Shown: one piece after another, positions 49,473 to 57,880 of the stretch
Position numbering within the stretch: position 1 is the first letter of the stretch
Layout: every line of letters begins with the position of its first letter
DNA from: Atopobiaceae bacterium
GTDB lineage: Bacteria > Actinomycetota > Coriobacteriia > Coriobacteriales > Atopobiaceae
DNA length: 64,000 bases
Assembly: GCA_022655215.1 (NCBI GenBank)
Contig: JALCUE010000002.1
Coordinates: 488,386 to 552,385, forward strand
Direction of reading: 5' to 3'
Program-made: the position numbers and the translations under genes
Notes under the pieces: model-generated
What the model was told of the DNA's origin: nothing
What the model saw: the letters and a program-made list of their open reading frames with translations, nothing else
Database searches by the model: none

Positions 49473-50869
49473 TACCGCTGCCCTTTCCTCTCCCGCTCGA
49501 GGCGGTCCCGTCTGCTCCGTGCGTACCCGTCGATCATCTTCTGCTCGCTGCGCTCGAGTGCGAGCGCGTCGGCAGGGACGTCCTTCGTGATGCAGCTGCT
49601 GGCGCCCACGAGCGCGCCGTCGCCGATGTTGACCGGGGCCACCATCATGGTGTCGGATCCGACGAAGACGTCGTCGCCGATGGTGGTGTGGTTCTTGTTG
49701 ACCCCGTCGTAGTTGCAGGTGATGGAGCCGGCGCCGATGTTCACGCCGGAGCCCATGGTGGTGTCGCCGATATAGGAGAGGTGGGGGACCTTCGATCCCT
49801 CGCCGATGGTGGAGTTCTTTATCTCGACGTGCGTGCCGGCCTTGGAGTGGTCGAGCAGGTGCGCACCGGGGCGCAGGTAGGCGCGCGGGCCGCAGTCCAC
49901 GTGGTTCTCGAGCGTCGCCGAGATGGCCACGGTCTCGTCCACCACGCAGTCATCTCCCACGTGCGTGTCGGTGAGGCGCGTGTTCGGCCCGATGGTGCAG
50001 TCGGACCCTATGCGCGTGTCCCCCATGAGCATGGTCATGGGCAGGATGGTGGTGTCGGCACCCACGGTGACGCCCGGGGCCACCCAGACGAGGGAGGGGT
50101 CGAGCATGGTGACCCCCGCGTCCATGAGAGAGCGGTTGATGCGCGCCTGCATGACGCGCGTGGCGTCGGCGAGCTGCGAGCGCGAGTTCACGCCGAGGAG
50201 CTCGGTATGGTCATCCACGTGGACGGAGGTGACGGGCAGTCCGGCGGCGCGCAGGATCGCGACCATGTCAGTGAGGTAGTACTCGCCCTGCGCGTTGTCG
50301 TGGCCGATCTCGCCTACGTGGGCGGCGAGGGCTGCCCCATCGAACGCGTAGATGCTCGAGTTGCACTCCATGAGGGTGCGGCGCTGCTCGTCCGTGCAGT
50401 CCTTGTCCTCGATGATGCCGGTGACCTGGCCGGTCTCATCGAACGTGAGGCGACCGTATCCGGAGACGTCCGGCGGGGTCATGGTGAGGACAGCGCAGGC
50501 GCAGGAGCCGTCGATGCGGCCCGCAAGGCGCGAGATCGTCTCGGGACGGATGAGGGGGGAGTCGCCCGAGAGGACCACGACGGTCCCGGACGTGACGCCC
50601 GCCTGCTCGAGCGCGCAGCGGACGGCGTGTCCGGTGCCCAGACGCTCGGTCTGCTCGACGCATTCGACGTCCGTGCCCGAGAGCGCGGAGCGCACGTCGT
50701 CGGCGTCGTTGCCCACGACCACGATCACGCGGTCGCAGCCGGCCTCGCGGGCGACCTCGACCGACCAGCCCATGAGGGGCCTGCCGAGGAGCTCATGGAG
50801 GACCTTCGCGCGCTTCGACCGCATGCGCGTGCCCTCACCTGCGGCTAGGACGATGGCGGTGCTGGGCAT
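49472..50869 (-). CDS. glmU: Bifunctional GlmU: glucosamine-1-phosphate acetyltransferase / UDP-GlcNAc pyrophosphorylase
   Basis: 465 residues. The N-terminal uridyltransferase has LAAGEGTRMRSKRAKVLHEL and RLGTGHAVRCALEQAG; the C-terminal left-handed beta-helix shows hexapeptide repeats (VGADTTILPM, IGSDCTIGPN, VGDDCVVDET) and the acetyltransferase site NYDGVNKNHT. It supplies UDP-GlcNAc for peptidoglycan. glmU-prs-pth form one tightly packed minus-strand operon. Confidence 0.96.
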   Translation of the reverse strand: MPSTAIVLAAGEGTRMRSKRAKVLHELLGRPLMGWSVEVAREAGCDRVIVVVGNDADDVRSALSGTDVECVEQTERLGTGHAVRCALEQAGVTSGTVVVLSGDSPLIRPETISRLAGRIDGSCACAVLTMTPPDVSGYGRLTFDETGQVTGIIEDKDCTDEQRRTLMECNSSIYAFDGAALAAHVGEIGHDNAQGEYYLTDMVAILRAAGLPVTSVHVDDHTELLGVNSRSQLADATRVMQARINRSLMDAGVTMLDPSLVWVAPGVTVGADTTILPMTMLMGDTRIGSDCTIGPNTRLTDTHVGDDCVVDETVAISATLENHVDCGPRAYLRPGAHLLDHSKAGTHVEIKNSTIGEGSKVPHLSYIGDTTMGSGVNIGAGSITCNYDGVNKNHTTIGDDVFVGSDTMMVAPVNIGDGALVGASSCITKDVPADALALERSEQKMIDGYARSRRDRLERERKGQR

Positions 50870-51050
50870 GGAACAGGGCCTCCCGATGCGAGCGATGGGT
50901 GCTGGCGATGATTCCCCTCACGAGGAGCGATCCCGCCATCGGGCGGGAGTCGCATATCACGGCCATGATAACGCACGGAGGGCTGGTCTCGGACGCCGTG
51001 TGCGTGAGATGGCAAGAAACCCAGAACGCGTGCACGGAGCGGATACGAGA

Positions 51051-51080
51051 CGCGGGTCCCCGTGTGGACGAGGACCCGCG
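51051..51080 (-). terminator. Hairpin terminator downstream of tRNA-Gln
   Basis: A perfect 9-bp stem CGCGGGTCC/GGACCCGCG with a 12-base loop, located 14 bases beyond the tRNA 3' end on the minus strand. The T tract is poor. Confidence 0.5.
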
Positions 51081-51093
51081 AAGACGTGACGCA

Positions 51094-51167
51094 TGGCTGG
51101 GGCAGAGGGATTCGAACCCCCGTTCCAGGCACCAAAAACCCGTGTCCTGCCGTTGGACGATGCCCCA
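51094..51167 (-). tRNA. tRNA-Gln (anticodon UUG), CCA encoded
   Basis: The minus strand reads a complete cloverleaf: acceptor TGGGGCA/TGCCCCA (51161-51167 with 51098-51104), D arm GTCC...GGAC, anticodon arm with loop TTTTGGT (anticodon TTG, read CAA), T arm with TTCGAAT, discriminator G at 51097 and encoded CCA (51094-51096). A TACACT box (51181-51186, minus strand) just upstream is a likely -10. Confidence 0.95.
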
Positions 51168-51240
51168 GTGACGCGGGCCTAGTGTAGCAAGACGGGCGGC
51201 CCGGCGTGTCGTGCGCGTCGGCTGACGTGCGGCGGACCTG

Positions 51241-52152
51241 CTACCTGGCGAAGGCGCCGCAGATGGAATCGAGGAGCATGACGGCGAGCGTCTGGGAGTC
51301 GCTCGTGGTGAAGGAGCCGTCGCAGTCGGAGCTGCAGGGCAGCTCGATGCGGATGACGGGCGGCACGTCGGTGCAGCTCTCGATGGCGGTGCGGATGCGC
51401 AGGGGAAGCTCGTCGATGTCGGTCACCTGCACGTTCGCGATGGTCGAGCCCTTCTTGGGCGGGTCGCACGAGAGGATGATGAGTGCGGAGTCGTCCGCGG
51501 TGACGTCGGCGGGTGAGTCCACGAGGCTCACGCCCGAGGCATCGGACGTGGCCGAGGCGAGGTTCCACACGCGGCCGGCGACGTTCCTGGAGATGGGGTC
51601 GTCGGCGGTGATGGCGAGGTGCGTCTCGTCCAGGACGCTCGCGGCGCGGGCGAATCCCATCCCGCCCATGGGATGCGGGCCCGCGGCGGGCTTGCCTCCC
51701 CAGACGTGGTGGAGCCTCTCGATGGCGTCGAAGGTGTCCTGGAAGGCCATGCCGTCAGCGAAGACGCCGACGTTCTCCTGGAACTGCTTCACCGCGGCCT
51801 CCGTATGGACCCCGAAGCAGCCATCGGCCTCCCCGCATGAGAAGCCGAGGATGTTGAGGCAGTTCTGGAGGGTGCGGACGTCGTTGCCATGGAAGCTCGG
51901 GAGCCTCAGGTAAAGGGTGCGATCGCCCATCTGGTAGCACTCGTCGACGAGGACCGCCCAGGTCGCGGAGTCGACTTCGGACCCGGCGGTGAGCTCGTGC
52001 TCGACGCGGAAGCGGCTCACCGCCGCAGCCGTCGTGGCCCCGAACGCGCGGGCGTCCGTCTCCGCAGCGTCTATCTCGTAGTCGAGGCTTGCAAGCCTCT
52101 CCTGGATGTCCTCCACGGCGGCGCCGCTTGCGCCCTCGCGAATCGGTTCCAT
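51241..52152 (-). CDS. Protein with two peptidoglycan-binding domains, possible CwlM-like
   Basis: 303 residues, GGGAGAGAC before the ATG. Two PG_binding_1 domains can be read (about residues 4-70: GASGAAVEDIQERLASLDYEID...; 80-150: RLPSFHGNDVRTLQNCLNILGF). The remaining 150 residues have alternating strand/helix pattern but lack the Zn-binding HxxE of Amidase_3. There is no signal peptide or transmembrane segment, so it seems cytoplasmic. That combination resembles CwlM of mycobacteria, a regulator of MurA or MurJ, but that is inference from layout. Confidence 0.65.
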   Translation of the reverse strand: MEPIREGASGAAVEDIQERLASLDYEIDAAETDARAFGATTAAAVSRFRVEHELTAGSEVDSATWAVLVDECYQMGDRTLYLRLPSFHGNDVRTLQNCLNILGFSCGEADGCFGVHTEAAVKQFQENVGVFADGMAFQDTFDAIERLHHVWGGKPAAGPHPMGGMGFARAASVLDETHLAITADDPISRNVAGRVWNLASATSDASGVSLVDSPADVTADDSALIILSCDPPKKGSTIANVQVTDIDELPLRIRTAIESCTDVPPVIRIELPCSSDCDGSFTTSDSQTLAVMLLDSICGAFAR

Positions 52153-52189
52153 GTCTCTCCCATCGGACGATGACGCGCGCGGACGGTCG

Positions 52190-53245
52190 TTAGCTCGTGC
52201 GTGTCACGAAGAAGTCTGCCATAGAGCGGAGCGTCGATGCATCCGTCGCGTCGAGGTCGAGGTCATGAAGGAGCCCCTTCGCCTCGGCCGCGAGCGTCGT
52301 CGCATACTCGCGGACATGCTCCATCGCACCGCTCCTCTGAATGATAGCTGCGGCGCGCCCCAGCTCACAAGAGGACGTGACATGTGATGAGAGCAGTCGC
52401 ACAAGCTCTTCACGCTCGGAGGCGCTCACATGGGCGAGTGCCCAGACCACGAGCAGGGTCCTCTTGCCCTCCGTGAGGTCGCTGCGGTAGTCCTTGCCCT
52501 GACCCTCCGCGTCACCGAACAGGTTGAGCAGGTCGTCCTGGAGCTGGAAGGCGAGTCCCGTCTTGAGCCCGAACGACCGCAGCGCCTCGATCTGACGAGA
52601 CGTACCCCCGCCGATGGTCGCGCCCACGGCCAGGGGAACCGCGGCGGAGTAGTGCGCCGTCTTGAGCATGGCCATGGACAGGTAGTCGTCGACGCTCACG
52701 TCCCAGCGGCCGTCGCGGGCCCAGCCGAGGTCGAGCGCCTGACCTTCGATGGTGCGGTGCGTCATGGAGAAGAGCTCGGCGAGGACCGCGAGGCGGATGT
52801 CCTCCGGGAGCGTCGTGTCGTTCGCGACCAGGCCGAACACCTCGGACAGGGCCAGGTCGCCGCAGTTGGTGGCCACCCCTACGCCCTCGGTGAGGTACAT
52901 GCAGGGTTCGCCGCGGCGCAGCTGCCCCTCGTCAGCGATGTCGTCGTGGATGAGGGCGGCGCTCTGGAAGTGCTCGATCGCACAGGCCGCGCTCGATGCC
53001 GCGAGCGGCTCGCCTCCCACCGCATGGCAGGCGAGCAGGCATATGAGGGGACGCACCCGTTTGCCGGCGTTGGCCGTGAAGCGGGTGAGGGGGTCGTAGA
53101 GGTAGCGACGGAGGTCGGCGGTCGTCTCGTCCGCGTAGGGGACGAGCATGAGGTCGTCCAGGACGCCGGCATGCTCGCGGAGGAAGTCCACGAACTCGCG
53201 TCCGCCGTCCTGGGCGACGTCCGTCCGGGTGCTAGGCAGTGGCAT
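52190..53245 (-). CDS. Polyprenyl diphosphate synthase
   Basis: 351 residues from ATG 53245, which lies 14 bases inside the end of galE; upstream in-frame starts would run deep into galE. It condenses IPP with allylic diphosphates. The first Asp-rich motif is LIHDDIAD and the second is LQDDLLN (usual DDxxD, here ending in Asn). The GKRVRP lysine-arginine motif and KTGLAFQLQDD are present. Chain length (C15, C20 or longer) is not decidable by eye. Confidence 0.85.
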   Translation of the reverse strand: MPLPSTRTDVAQDGGREFVDFLREHAGVLDDLMLVPYADETTADLRRYLYDPLTRFTANAGKRVRPLICLLACHAVGGEPLAASSAACAIEHFQSAALIHDDIADEGQLRRGEPCMYLTEGVGVATNCGDLALSEVFGLVANDTTLPEDIRLAVLAELFSMTHRTIEGQALDLGWARDGRWDVSVDDYLSMAMLKTAHYSAAVPLAVGATIGGGTSRQIEALRSFGLKTGLAFQLQDDLLNLFGDAEGQGKDYRSDLTEGKRTLLVVWALAHVSASEREELVRLLSSHVTSSCELGRAAAIIQRSGAMEHVREYATTLAAEAKGLLHDLDLDATDASTLRSMADFFVTRTS

Positions 53246-54290
53246 AGCCGTCGGGGTTCTTCTGCTGCCAGTTCCAGGAGTCGCGGCACATGTCGTCGAT
53301 GTCGTAGCGGGCATGCCAGCCCATCTCGCGGGCGGCCTTGTCGCAGTTTCCGTAGTTCTCGGCGATGTCGCCGGCACGACGGGGCTCGACCTTGTAGGGG
53401 AGCTCGCGGCCGCATGCCTTCGAGAAGGCCTTGATGACCTCGAGGACGCTGGTGCCGCGACCGGTTCCCAGGTTGAAGATCTCCACCCCGGACCTGCCGT
53501 TCATCCATGCGAGCGCCGCGACGTGTCCGCTCGCGAGGTCCATGACGTGGATGTAGTCACGCACGCCGGTGCCGTCGGGCGTGGGGTAGTCGTCGCCGTA
53601 GACGCGGACGAACTCGCGCTTCCCGATGGCGACCTGCGCCACGTAGGGGACGAGGTTGTTGGGGATGCCCTTGGGATCCTCTCCGATGAGGCCGCTCTCG
53701 TGGGCTCCGATGGGGTTGAAGTAGCGGAGCAGCACGACGTCCCACTCGGGATCGGCCGTGTGGAGGTCGGTGAGGACCTGCTCGATCATCCACTTGGTCC
53801 AGCCATAGGGGTTGGTGGCGGGCTTCTTGGGGCTCTCCTCCGTGAGGGGCAGGCTGTCGGGGTCACCGTAGACGGTGGACGAGCTCGAGAAGATGATCGA
53901 CTTGCAGCCATGCTCGCGCATGACGTCGACGAGCGTGAGGGTGTTGCCGAGGTTGTTCGTGTAGTACTCGATGGGCTTGCCCACGGACTCACCAACGGCC
54001 TTGAAGCCGGCGAAGTGGATCACGCGGTCGATGGTGTTCTCGCTGAAGACGCGCTCGAGGGCGGCGCGGTCGTTCACGTCCGCCTCGTAGAAGGTGAGGT
54101 TCGCGGCAGCCTTCTCGCCCACGATGGTCTTCACGCGGTCGACGGCCTTGGCGGATGAGTTGGAGAGGTCGTCCACGATGACGGCGTGATAGCCGTTCTC
54201 CAACAGCTCGACGACGGTGTGGCTGCCGATGAAGCCGGCACCGCCGGTGACGAGAACGCAGGTATCCTCGGGCTTCTTCGCTACTGACAT
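53232..54290 (-). CDS. galE: UDP-glucose 4-epimerase
   Basis: 352 residues from ATG 54290 with GAGGGGATTC upstream. It interconverts UDP-glucose and UDP-galactose. VTGGAGFIGSHTVVELL is the NAD motif; the SSSSTVYG serine/threonine and the YGWTK Tyr-x-x-x-Lys pair form the catalytic site. A TACAAT box on the minus strand (54364-54369) about 75 bases upstream is a candidate -10. It overlaps the polyprenyl synthase gene. Confidence 0.95.
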   Translation of the reverse strand: MSVAKKPEDTCVLVTGGAGFIGSHTVVELLENGYHAVIVDDLSNSSAKAVDRVKTIVGEKAAANLTFYEADVNDRAALERVFSENTIDRVIHFAGFKAVGESVGKPIEYYTNNLGNTLTLVDVMREHGCKSIIFSSSSTVYGDPDSLPLTEESPKKPATNPYGWTKWMIEQVLTDLHTADPEWDVVLLRYFNPIGAHESGLIGEDPKGIPNNLVPYVAQVAIGKREFVRVYGDDYPTPDGTGVRDYIHVMDLASGHVAALAWMNGRSGVEIFNLGTGRGTSVLEVIKAFSKACGRELPYKVEPRRAGDIAENYGNCDKAAREMGWHARYDIDDMCRDSWNWQQKNPDGYATA

Positions 54291-54441
54291 GAATCCCCTC
54301 TCATCTGGGTGAAGGTGTGCGACGTGATGGCCTACGTGCATGGGTCCGCGACGCATCCGTGGCATTGTATCGCGACCTTGTGTGCGGGATGTTTCGGAGG
54401 AGCGAACTGGGCGGCCCTGGGACATCGGACCTCGGCCTGCC

Positions 54442-54730
54442 GATCGGTCGAACGCGGTACCAGCACGTCACTGACCGTTCGATTCCGGTACCGCTGGGGG
54501 TACTAATGGCCGATCGTGGGACCGTGGCATCACTAGGTGGCCGATTTCGGTACCAAAGGGGACACTAACCGTTCGATTCTGGTACCAAGGCGAGAATCGA
54601 GGACCAGAATCGAACGGTTAGGGACGTTTTCCCGAGCAAGAATGGATAGGAATGCGAAAACAAGCTCGCGTTCCAGGCAGGTCTGCATATTATCCGAAAT
54701 CGGCGTCACTAAGTGGCCGATTCTGGTACC
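54442..54730. repeat. Cluster of at least six related GGTACC-centred repeats
   Basis: Units of about 27-32 bases: 54469-54500, 54501-54527 (degenerate, GGGACC), 54531-54561, 54562-54590, 54601-54623 (inverted) and 54707-54730, plus a partial copy ending in CGGTACC at 54442-54462. Working consensus: CACTAA, then CCGTT or GTGGC, then CGATTYYGGTACC and often a following GGGG. The first four full units are tandem; the last two are separated. Confidence 0.65.
54565..54621. repeat. Perfect 19-bp inverted repeat within the GGTACC cluster
   Basis: Left arm 54565-54583 (CTAACCGTTCGATTCTGGT) and right arm 54603-54621 are exact reverse complements around a 19-base loop. It is formed by one repeat unit facing an inverted copy. 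No T tract follows, so it is not an obvious terminator. Confidence 0.75.
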
Positions 54731-54820
54731 GGCCCCCGGTCCCAGCGTCCGATCCCGACGCCCGGCTCCGACTCCGAACTCGCCAAGACCCTGTCGGTGG
54801 CCATCAGCCGGTTCCAGCCG

Positions 54821-55258
54821 TCAACCTGCCTGACCCCGACCGTCCCTGCCCCCATCCGCGTCGGCGAGGCAGTCGTCGAGCGTGACGCCCTCCACGACGG
54901 CGATGGAGGCGGCGACGGAACTGTCGGCGGGCCAGAGCCGCCAGAACCCGGAAGGGTCGGAGACGAGCGAGAGCTTCCTCTTGCGGGGGAGCCTCTTGAT
55001 GCGGTACTCGAGCGCGCTCGCACTCGCCCGATCCGGCGCCGACCAGAGCGCCTCCAATGCGACCACGCCATGCGTGCGGGTGTACTTCGCCCCTGGGGCC
55101 TTGCGCGAGGCGTGCTCCCTCATGCGCCGCGCGACGTCGGTGGTGATGCCGCAGTAGAGCTCGCCGCCCTCGCACCGGATCACGTAGACGAAGTAGCCAC
55201 CTACCCCGTCCGACTTGGTGGTCGTCGACCTGTCCTGCTCGGGCGTGTCGGCACTCAT
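54821..55258 (-). CDS. GIY-YIG endonuclease-domain protein (YhbQ/UPF0213-like)
   Basis: 145 residues from ATG 55258, one base after the ecfT stop. The GIY-YIG core is visible as YFVYVIRCEGGELYCGITT, then the Arg-containing helix DVARRMREHASRKAPGAKYTRTH and the Glu-bearing ALEYRIKRLPRKRKLSLV. Such one-domain proteins of 80-100 residues usually lack extensions; here 45 extra residues follow with no known motif. The role (DNA repair or RNA turnover) is unclear; co-transcription with riboflavin uptake genes is probably incidental. Confidence 0.85.
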   Translation of the reverse strand: MSADTPEQDRSTTTKSDGVGGYFVYVIRCEGGELYCGITTDVARRMREHASRKAPGAKYTRTHGVVALEALWSAPDRASASALEYRIKRLPRKRKLSLVSDPSGFWRLWPADSSVAASIAVVEGVTLDDCLADADGGRDGRGQAG

Positions 55259-55259
55259 G

Positions 55260-56072
55260 TCAGACCCCCGCTCCGACCATGCCCAGGGCGAGCAGGACGG
55301 CGACGTAGGCAAGCGTCGCCACCGAGAACCACGCGTCGCGCCTGCCGAGACGGAGCACGTGGTAGTGGGTCCTGCCGGAGCCACCCTCGTAGCATCGCGC
55401 GTCGAGGGCGCGGCTGAGCCCGGAGGCATGCCGGAGGGCACCGGCGAACATGGGCATGAGCACGGCCACGAAGGCGCGAAGCCGCTGCGTTGGACCGCCG
55501 TTGGCAAGCGAGCTGCCGCGTGCGGCCTGGGCGTCCATGATCGCGGAGCACTCGTCGGCGAGGGTGGGCACGAACCTCAGCGCGAGGGACAGGACCATCG
55601 ATATCTCATGGACGTGAAGGCCGAGGCGGGCGAGGGGCGAGAGGAGGGACTCGAAGGCATCGGTGAGGGCCGTCGGCGTGGTGGTGAGCAGAAGCGTGGC
55701 CCCATAGAGGACGAGGACCGCGAATCGGCAGGTATAGAGCACCGCCGTCCACACGCCGCCGGTGGTCACGCGGACCGGTCCTGCCGCGAGGAGGGTCTCG
55801 CCGGTCGAGACGAAGAAGAGGTCGAGAAGGCCTATCACCAATATGAACAGGAGGACGGGCCTCACCGAGTCGAGCGTGCGGCGCAGTGGCACCCCGGTGG
55901 CCATGACGAGGCCCAGGGCGCCTGCGACCGCGATCGCGAGCTGGCCCGCGGTCGTGATGGCGAACGTGGTCACCATGAGCGCAAGCACGCAGACCGCCTT
56001 GCAGCGCGGATCGAGGCGGTGGATGGGCGAGTCCCCGGGGCAATAGCGTCCGAAGCCGATTCCTATCGCCAT
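55260..56072 (-). CDS. ecfT: Energy-coupling factor transmembrane protein EcfT (riboflavin module)
   Basis: 270 residues, overlapping the ATPase gene by 10 bases. N-terminus SPIHRLDPRCKAVCVLALM is the EcfT opening; the coupling helices contain DAQAARGSSL and ALDARCYEGGSGRTHY. It would join the fused ATPase to RibU. This is the second EcfT in the window; the first is at 32313-33110 and the two share only the family pattern. Confidence 0.9.
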   Translation of the reverse strand: MAIGIGFGRYCPGDSPIHRLDPRCKAVCVLALMVTTFAITTAGQLAIAVAGALGLVMATGVPLRRTLDSVRPVLLFILVIGLLDLFFVSTGETLLAAGPVRVTTGGVWTAVLYTCRFAVLVLYGATLLLTTTPTALTDAFESLLSPLARLGLHVHEISMVLSLALRFVPTLADECSAIMDAQAARGSSLANGGPTQRLRAFVAVLMPMFAGALRHASGLSRALDARCYEGGSGRTHYHVLRLGRRDAWFSVATLAYVAVLLALGMVGAGV

Positions 56073-57874
56073 GCGAGGCCCCCTTCCACCAGCGTACGCC
56101 GGGCCAGGTCGTGGCAGCCGGCGCGATCGATGGCGGCGACGAGCCCGCCCAAGGTGATCGGCTCGCCCAGCCCGAGCTCGAGGCCCCCTCGGTGTGCCGA
56201 CGCCTCCAGGTGTCTCGCCCAGGCGAGGGCGTCGGGCACGCCGAGGCCGATCCGCTGGAGTTCGTCGCCATGCGAGAAGACCTCGGCGGGGCTTCCGTCG
56301 GCCACGACCCTCCCGGCATCGAGCACGAGCATGCGGTCGGCAAGCCTGGCGACGTCGTCCATGGAGTGGGTGACCATGAGGATGGTGGTGCCGCTCGCAT
56401 GGAGCGCGTGGACGATGTCCCTGAGATGGCGCCTCCCGCGGGGGTCGAGGCCGGCCGTCGGCTCGTCGAGCACCAGCACGTCGGGACCCATGGCGAGCAC
56501 GCCTGCGAGCGCCACGAGCCGCCGCTGGCCGCCCGACAGGTCGAAGGGGGAGCGACCGGCGAGCTCCGTGAGCCCCAGGAAGTCGAGGACCTCGTCCACG
56601 CGTCGACGCACCTCCTCGTCGGAGAGGCCCAGGTTGGTGGGTCCATAGGCGACGTCGGCGGACACGGTGTCGGCGAAGAGCTGCCGCTCCGGCCTCTGCA
56701 TCACATAGCCGACGTGCCCGCGCAGCTCCATCCGCCGTCCGCGGTCCGTGACGTCGATGCCGTCCACGAGGACGCGGCCGTCATCGGGGGTGCCGAGCGC
56801 GCAGACGAGACGTGCGAGCGTTGACTTGCCACTTCCGGTCTGACCGCAGATGGCCACGAGCTGACCTGCGGGGATGTCGGCGCTGACGTCCGAGAGCGCG
56901 CGACCGCGCGTCCCGCCGTCGGCATAGGAGAAGGACACGCGGTCGAGGCGGACGCCAGACTCGCGGTAGGCCCCGTCGCGGTCTCGGGGGACGGCCTCGT
57001 CCCCGGCACCCGAGGTCTCGTCTCCTCCGGTCCCGGTCCCGTCCAGCGCGTCCGCGAGACGGACGACGAACGGAGCCTCGAGGCCCAACGCCGCGAGGCG
57101 ACTCGGGGAGCGGAGCACCTGGTCGGGGGTGCCGTCGGCCACGATGCGACCGTGGTCGAGCACGATCACGCGAGTGGCCGCCAGGGCCTCGTCCATGAAG
57201 TGGGTGACGTGCACGATGGTGGTGCCGGTCTCCGAGAGGCCGTCCATGACGTGCATGATGCCACGTCTGCCTCGCACGTCGAGCAGGGCGCCCGGCTCGT
57301 CCAGCACCAGCATGTCAGGCTCCATGGCGAGAGCCCCGGCGATGGCGATGCGCTGCTGCTGGCCGCCGGACAGGCGGCTGGGGTCCGCGTCCGCGTAGTC
57401 TCCCATGGCGACGCGCGCGAGCTCGCGGTCCACGCGTCGTGCGATCTGCGCGGGCTCCACGCCGAGGTTCTCGGGACCGAACGCCACGTCGTCGGCCACC
57501 ACGGTGGTCACGATCTGGTCATCCGGGTTCTGGAACACGAGGCCGATGTGATGGCGGGCGTGGCGGTAGGCGTCCGCGTCCGCGGAGTGCCCGTCGAACG
57601 CCATCTCGCCCATGAGCTCGACGGTGCCCTCGTCGGGGGCGAGAAGACCGCATATGACGGAGGCGAGCGTGGACTTGCCGGACCCGTTCGCGCCGAGCAC
57701 GCATATCCTCTCGCCCGCTTGGACCTCGAGCGTGACGTCGTCCAGAGCCCAGGTCGAGCCCTCGTCGTAGGTGAGCCTCACGCCCTCCAGGCGCACGACC
57801 ACGTCGTCGCGACCGGACCTGTCGTCGCGACCGGACCCGTCGTCTCTCACGTCCCTTCCGACTTCCTCGCCCAT
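56063..57874 (-). CDS. ecfA: Energy-coupling factor fused EcfA-EcfA' ATPase (riboflavin module)
   Basis: 603 residues, GGGAGAG before the ATG. Two ABC ATPase halves: GANGSGKST, LSGGQQQR and LVLDEPGALLD in the first (Gly-Ala where Thr-Ala is usual after DEP); GQTGSGKST, LSGGQRRL and LVLDEPTAGLD in the second. A disordered linker of about 30 residues joins them. The first 25 residues are a charged low-complexity run (DDGSGRDDRSGRDD) made by a short tandem repeat in the DNA near 57808-57840. It lies between ribU and ecfT, all on the FMN-controlled transcript. Confidence 0.9.
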   Translation of the reverse strand: MGEEVGRDVRDDGSGRDDRSGRDDVVVRLEGVRLTYDEGSTWALDDVTLEVQAGERICVLGANGSGKSTLASVICGLLAPDEGTVELMGEMAFDGHSADADAYRHARHHIGLVFQNPDDQIVTTVVADDVAFGPENLGVEPAQIARRVDRELARVAMGDYADADPSRLSGGQQQRIAIAGALAMEPDMLVLDEPGALLDVRGRRGIMHVMDGLSETGTTIVHVTHFMDEALAATRVIVLDHGRIVADGTPDQVLRSPSRLAALGLEAPFVVRLADALDGTGTGGDETSGAGDEAVPRDRDGAYRESGVRLDRVSFSYADGGTRGRALSDVSADIPAGQLVAICGQTGSGKSTLARLVCALGTPDDGRVLVDGIDVTDRGRRMELRGHVGYVMQRPERQLFADTVSADVAYGPTNLGLSDEEVRRRVDEVLDFLGLTELAGRSPFDLSGGQRRLVALAGVLAMGPDVLVLDEPTAGLDPRGRRHLRDIVHALHASGTTILMVTHSMDDVARLADRMLVLDAGRVVADGSPAEVFSHGDELQRIGLGVPDALAWARHLEASAHRGGLELGLGEPITLGGLVAAIDRAGCHDLARRTLVEGGLAWR

Positions 57875-57880
57875 GGTGGG

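Larger units (their letters stand above)
54291..54820. other. 530-base intergenic region rich in GGTACC repeats
   Basis: No gene is supported: open frames here are short and made of repeat units. The galE side carries its promoter region; bases 54442-54730 hold a cluster of imperfect repeats and a perfect 19-bp inverted repeat. The rest, up to the GIY-YIG stop at 54821, is non-coding without a clear terminator. Confidence 0.55.

Noticed and set aside
51051-51080. Attachment site at the tRNA-Gln 3' end
   Set aside because: No integrase or direct repeat of the tRNA end was seen; the hairpin is a plain terminator.
54442-54730. CRISPR array
   Set aside because: Units differ in sequence, spacers are absent or irregular, one unit is inverted and no cas gene is nearby.
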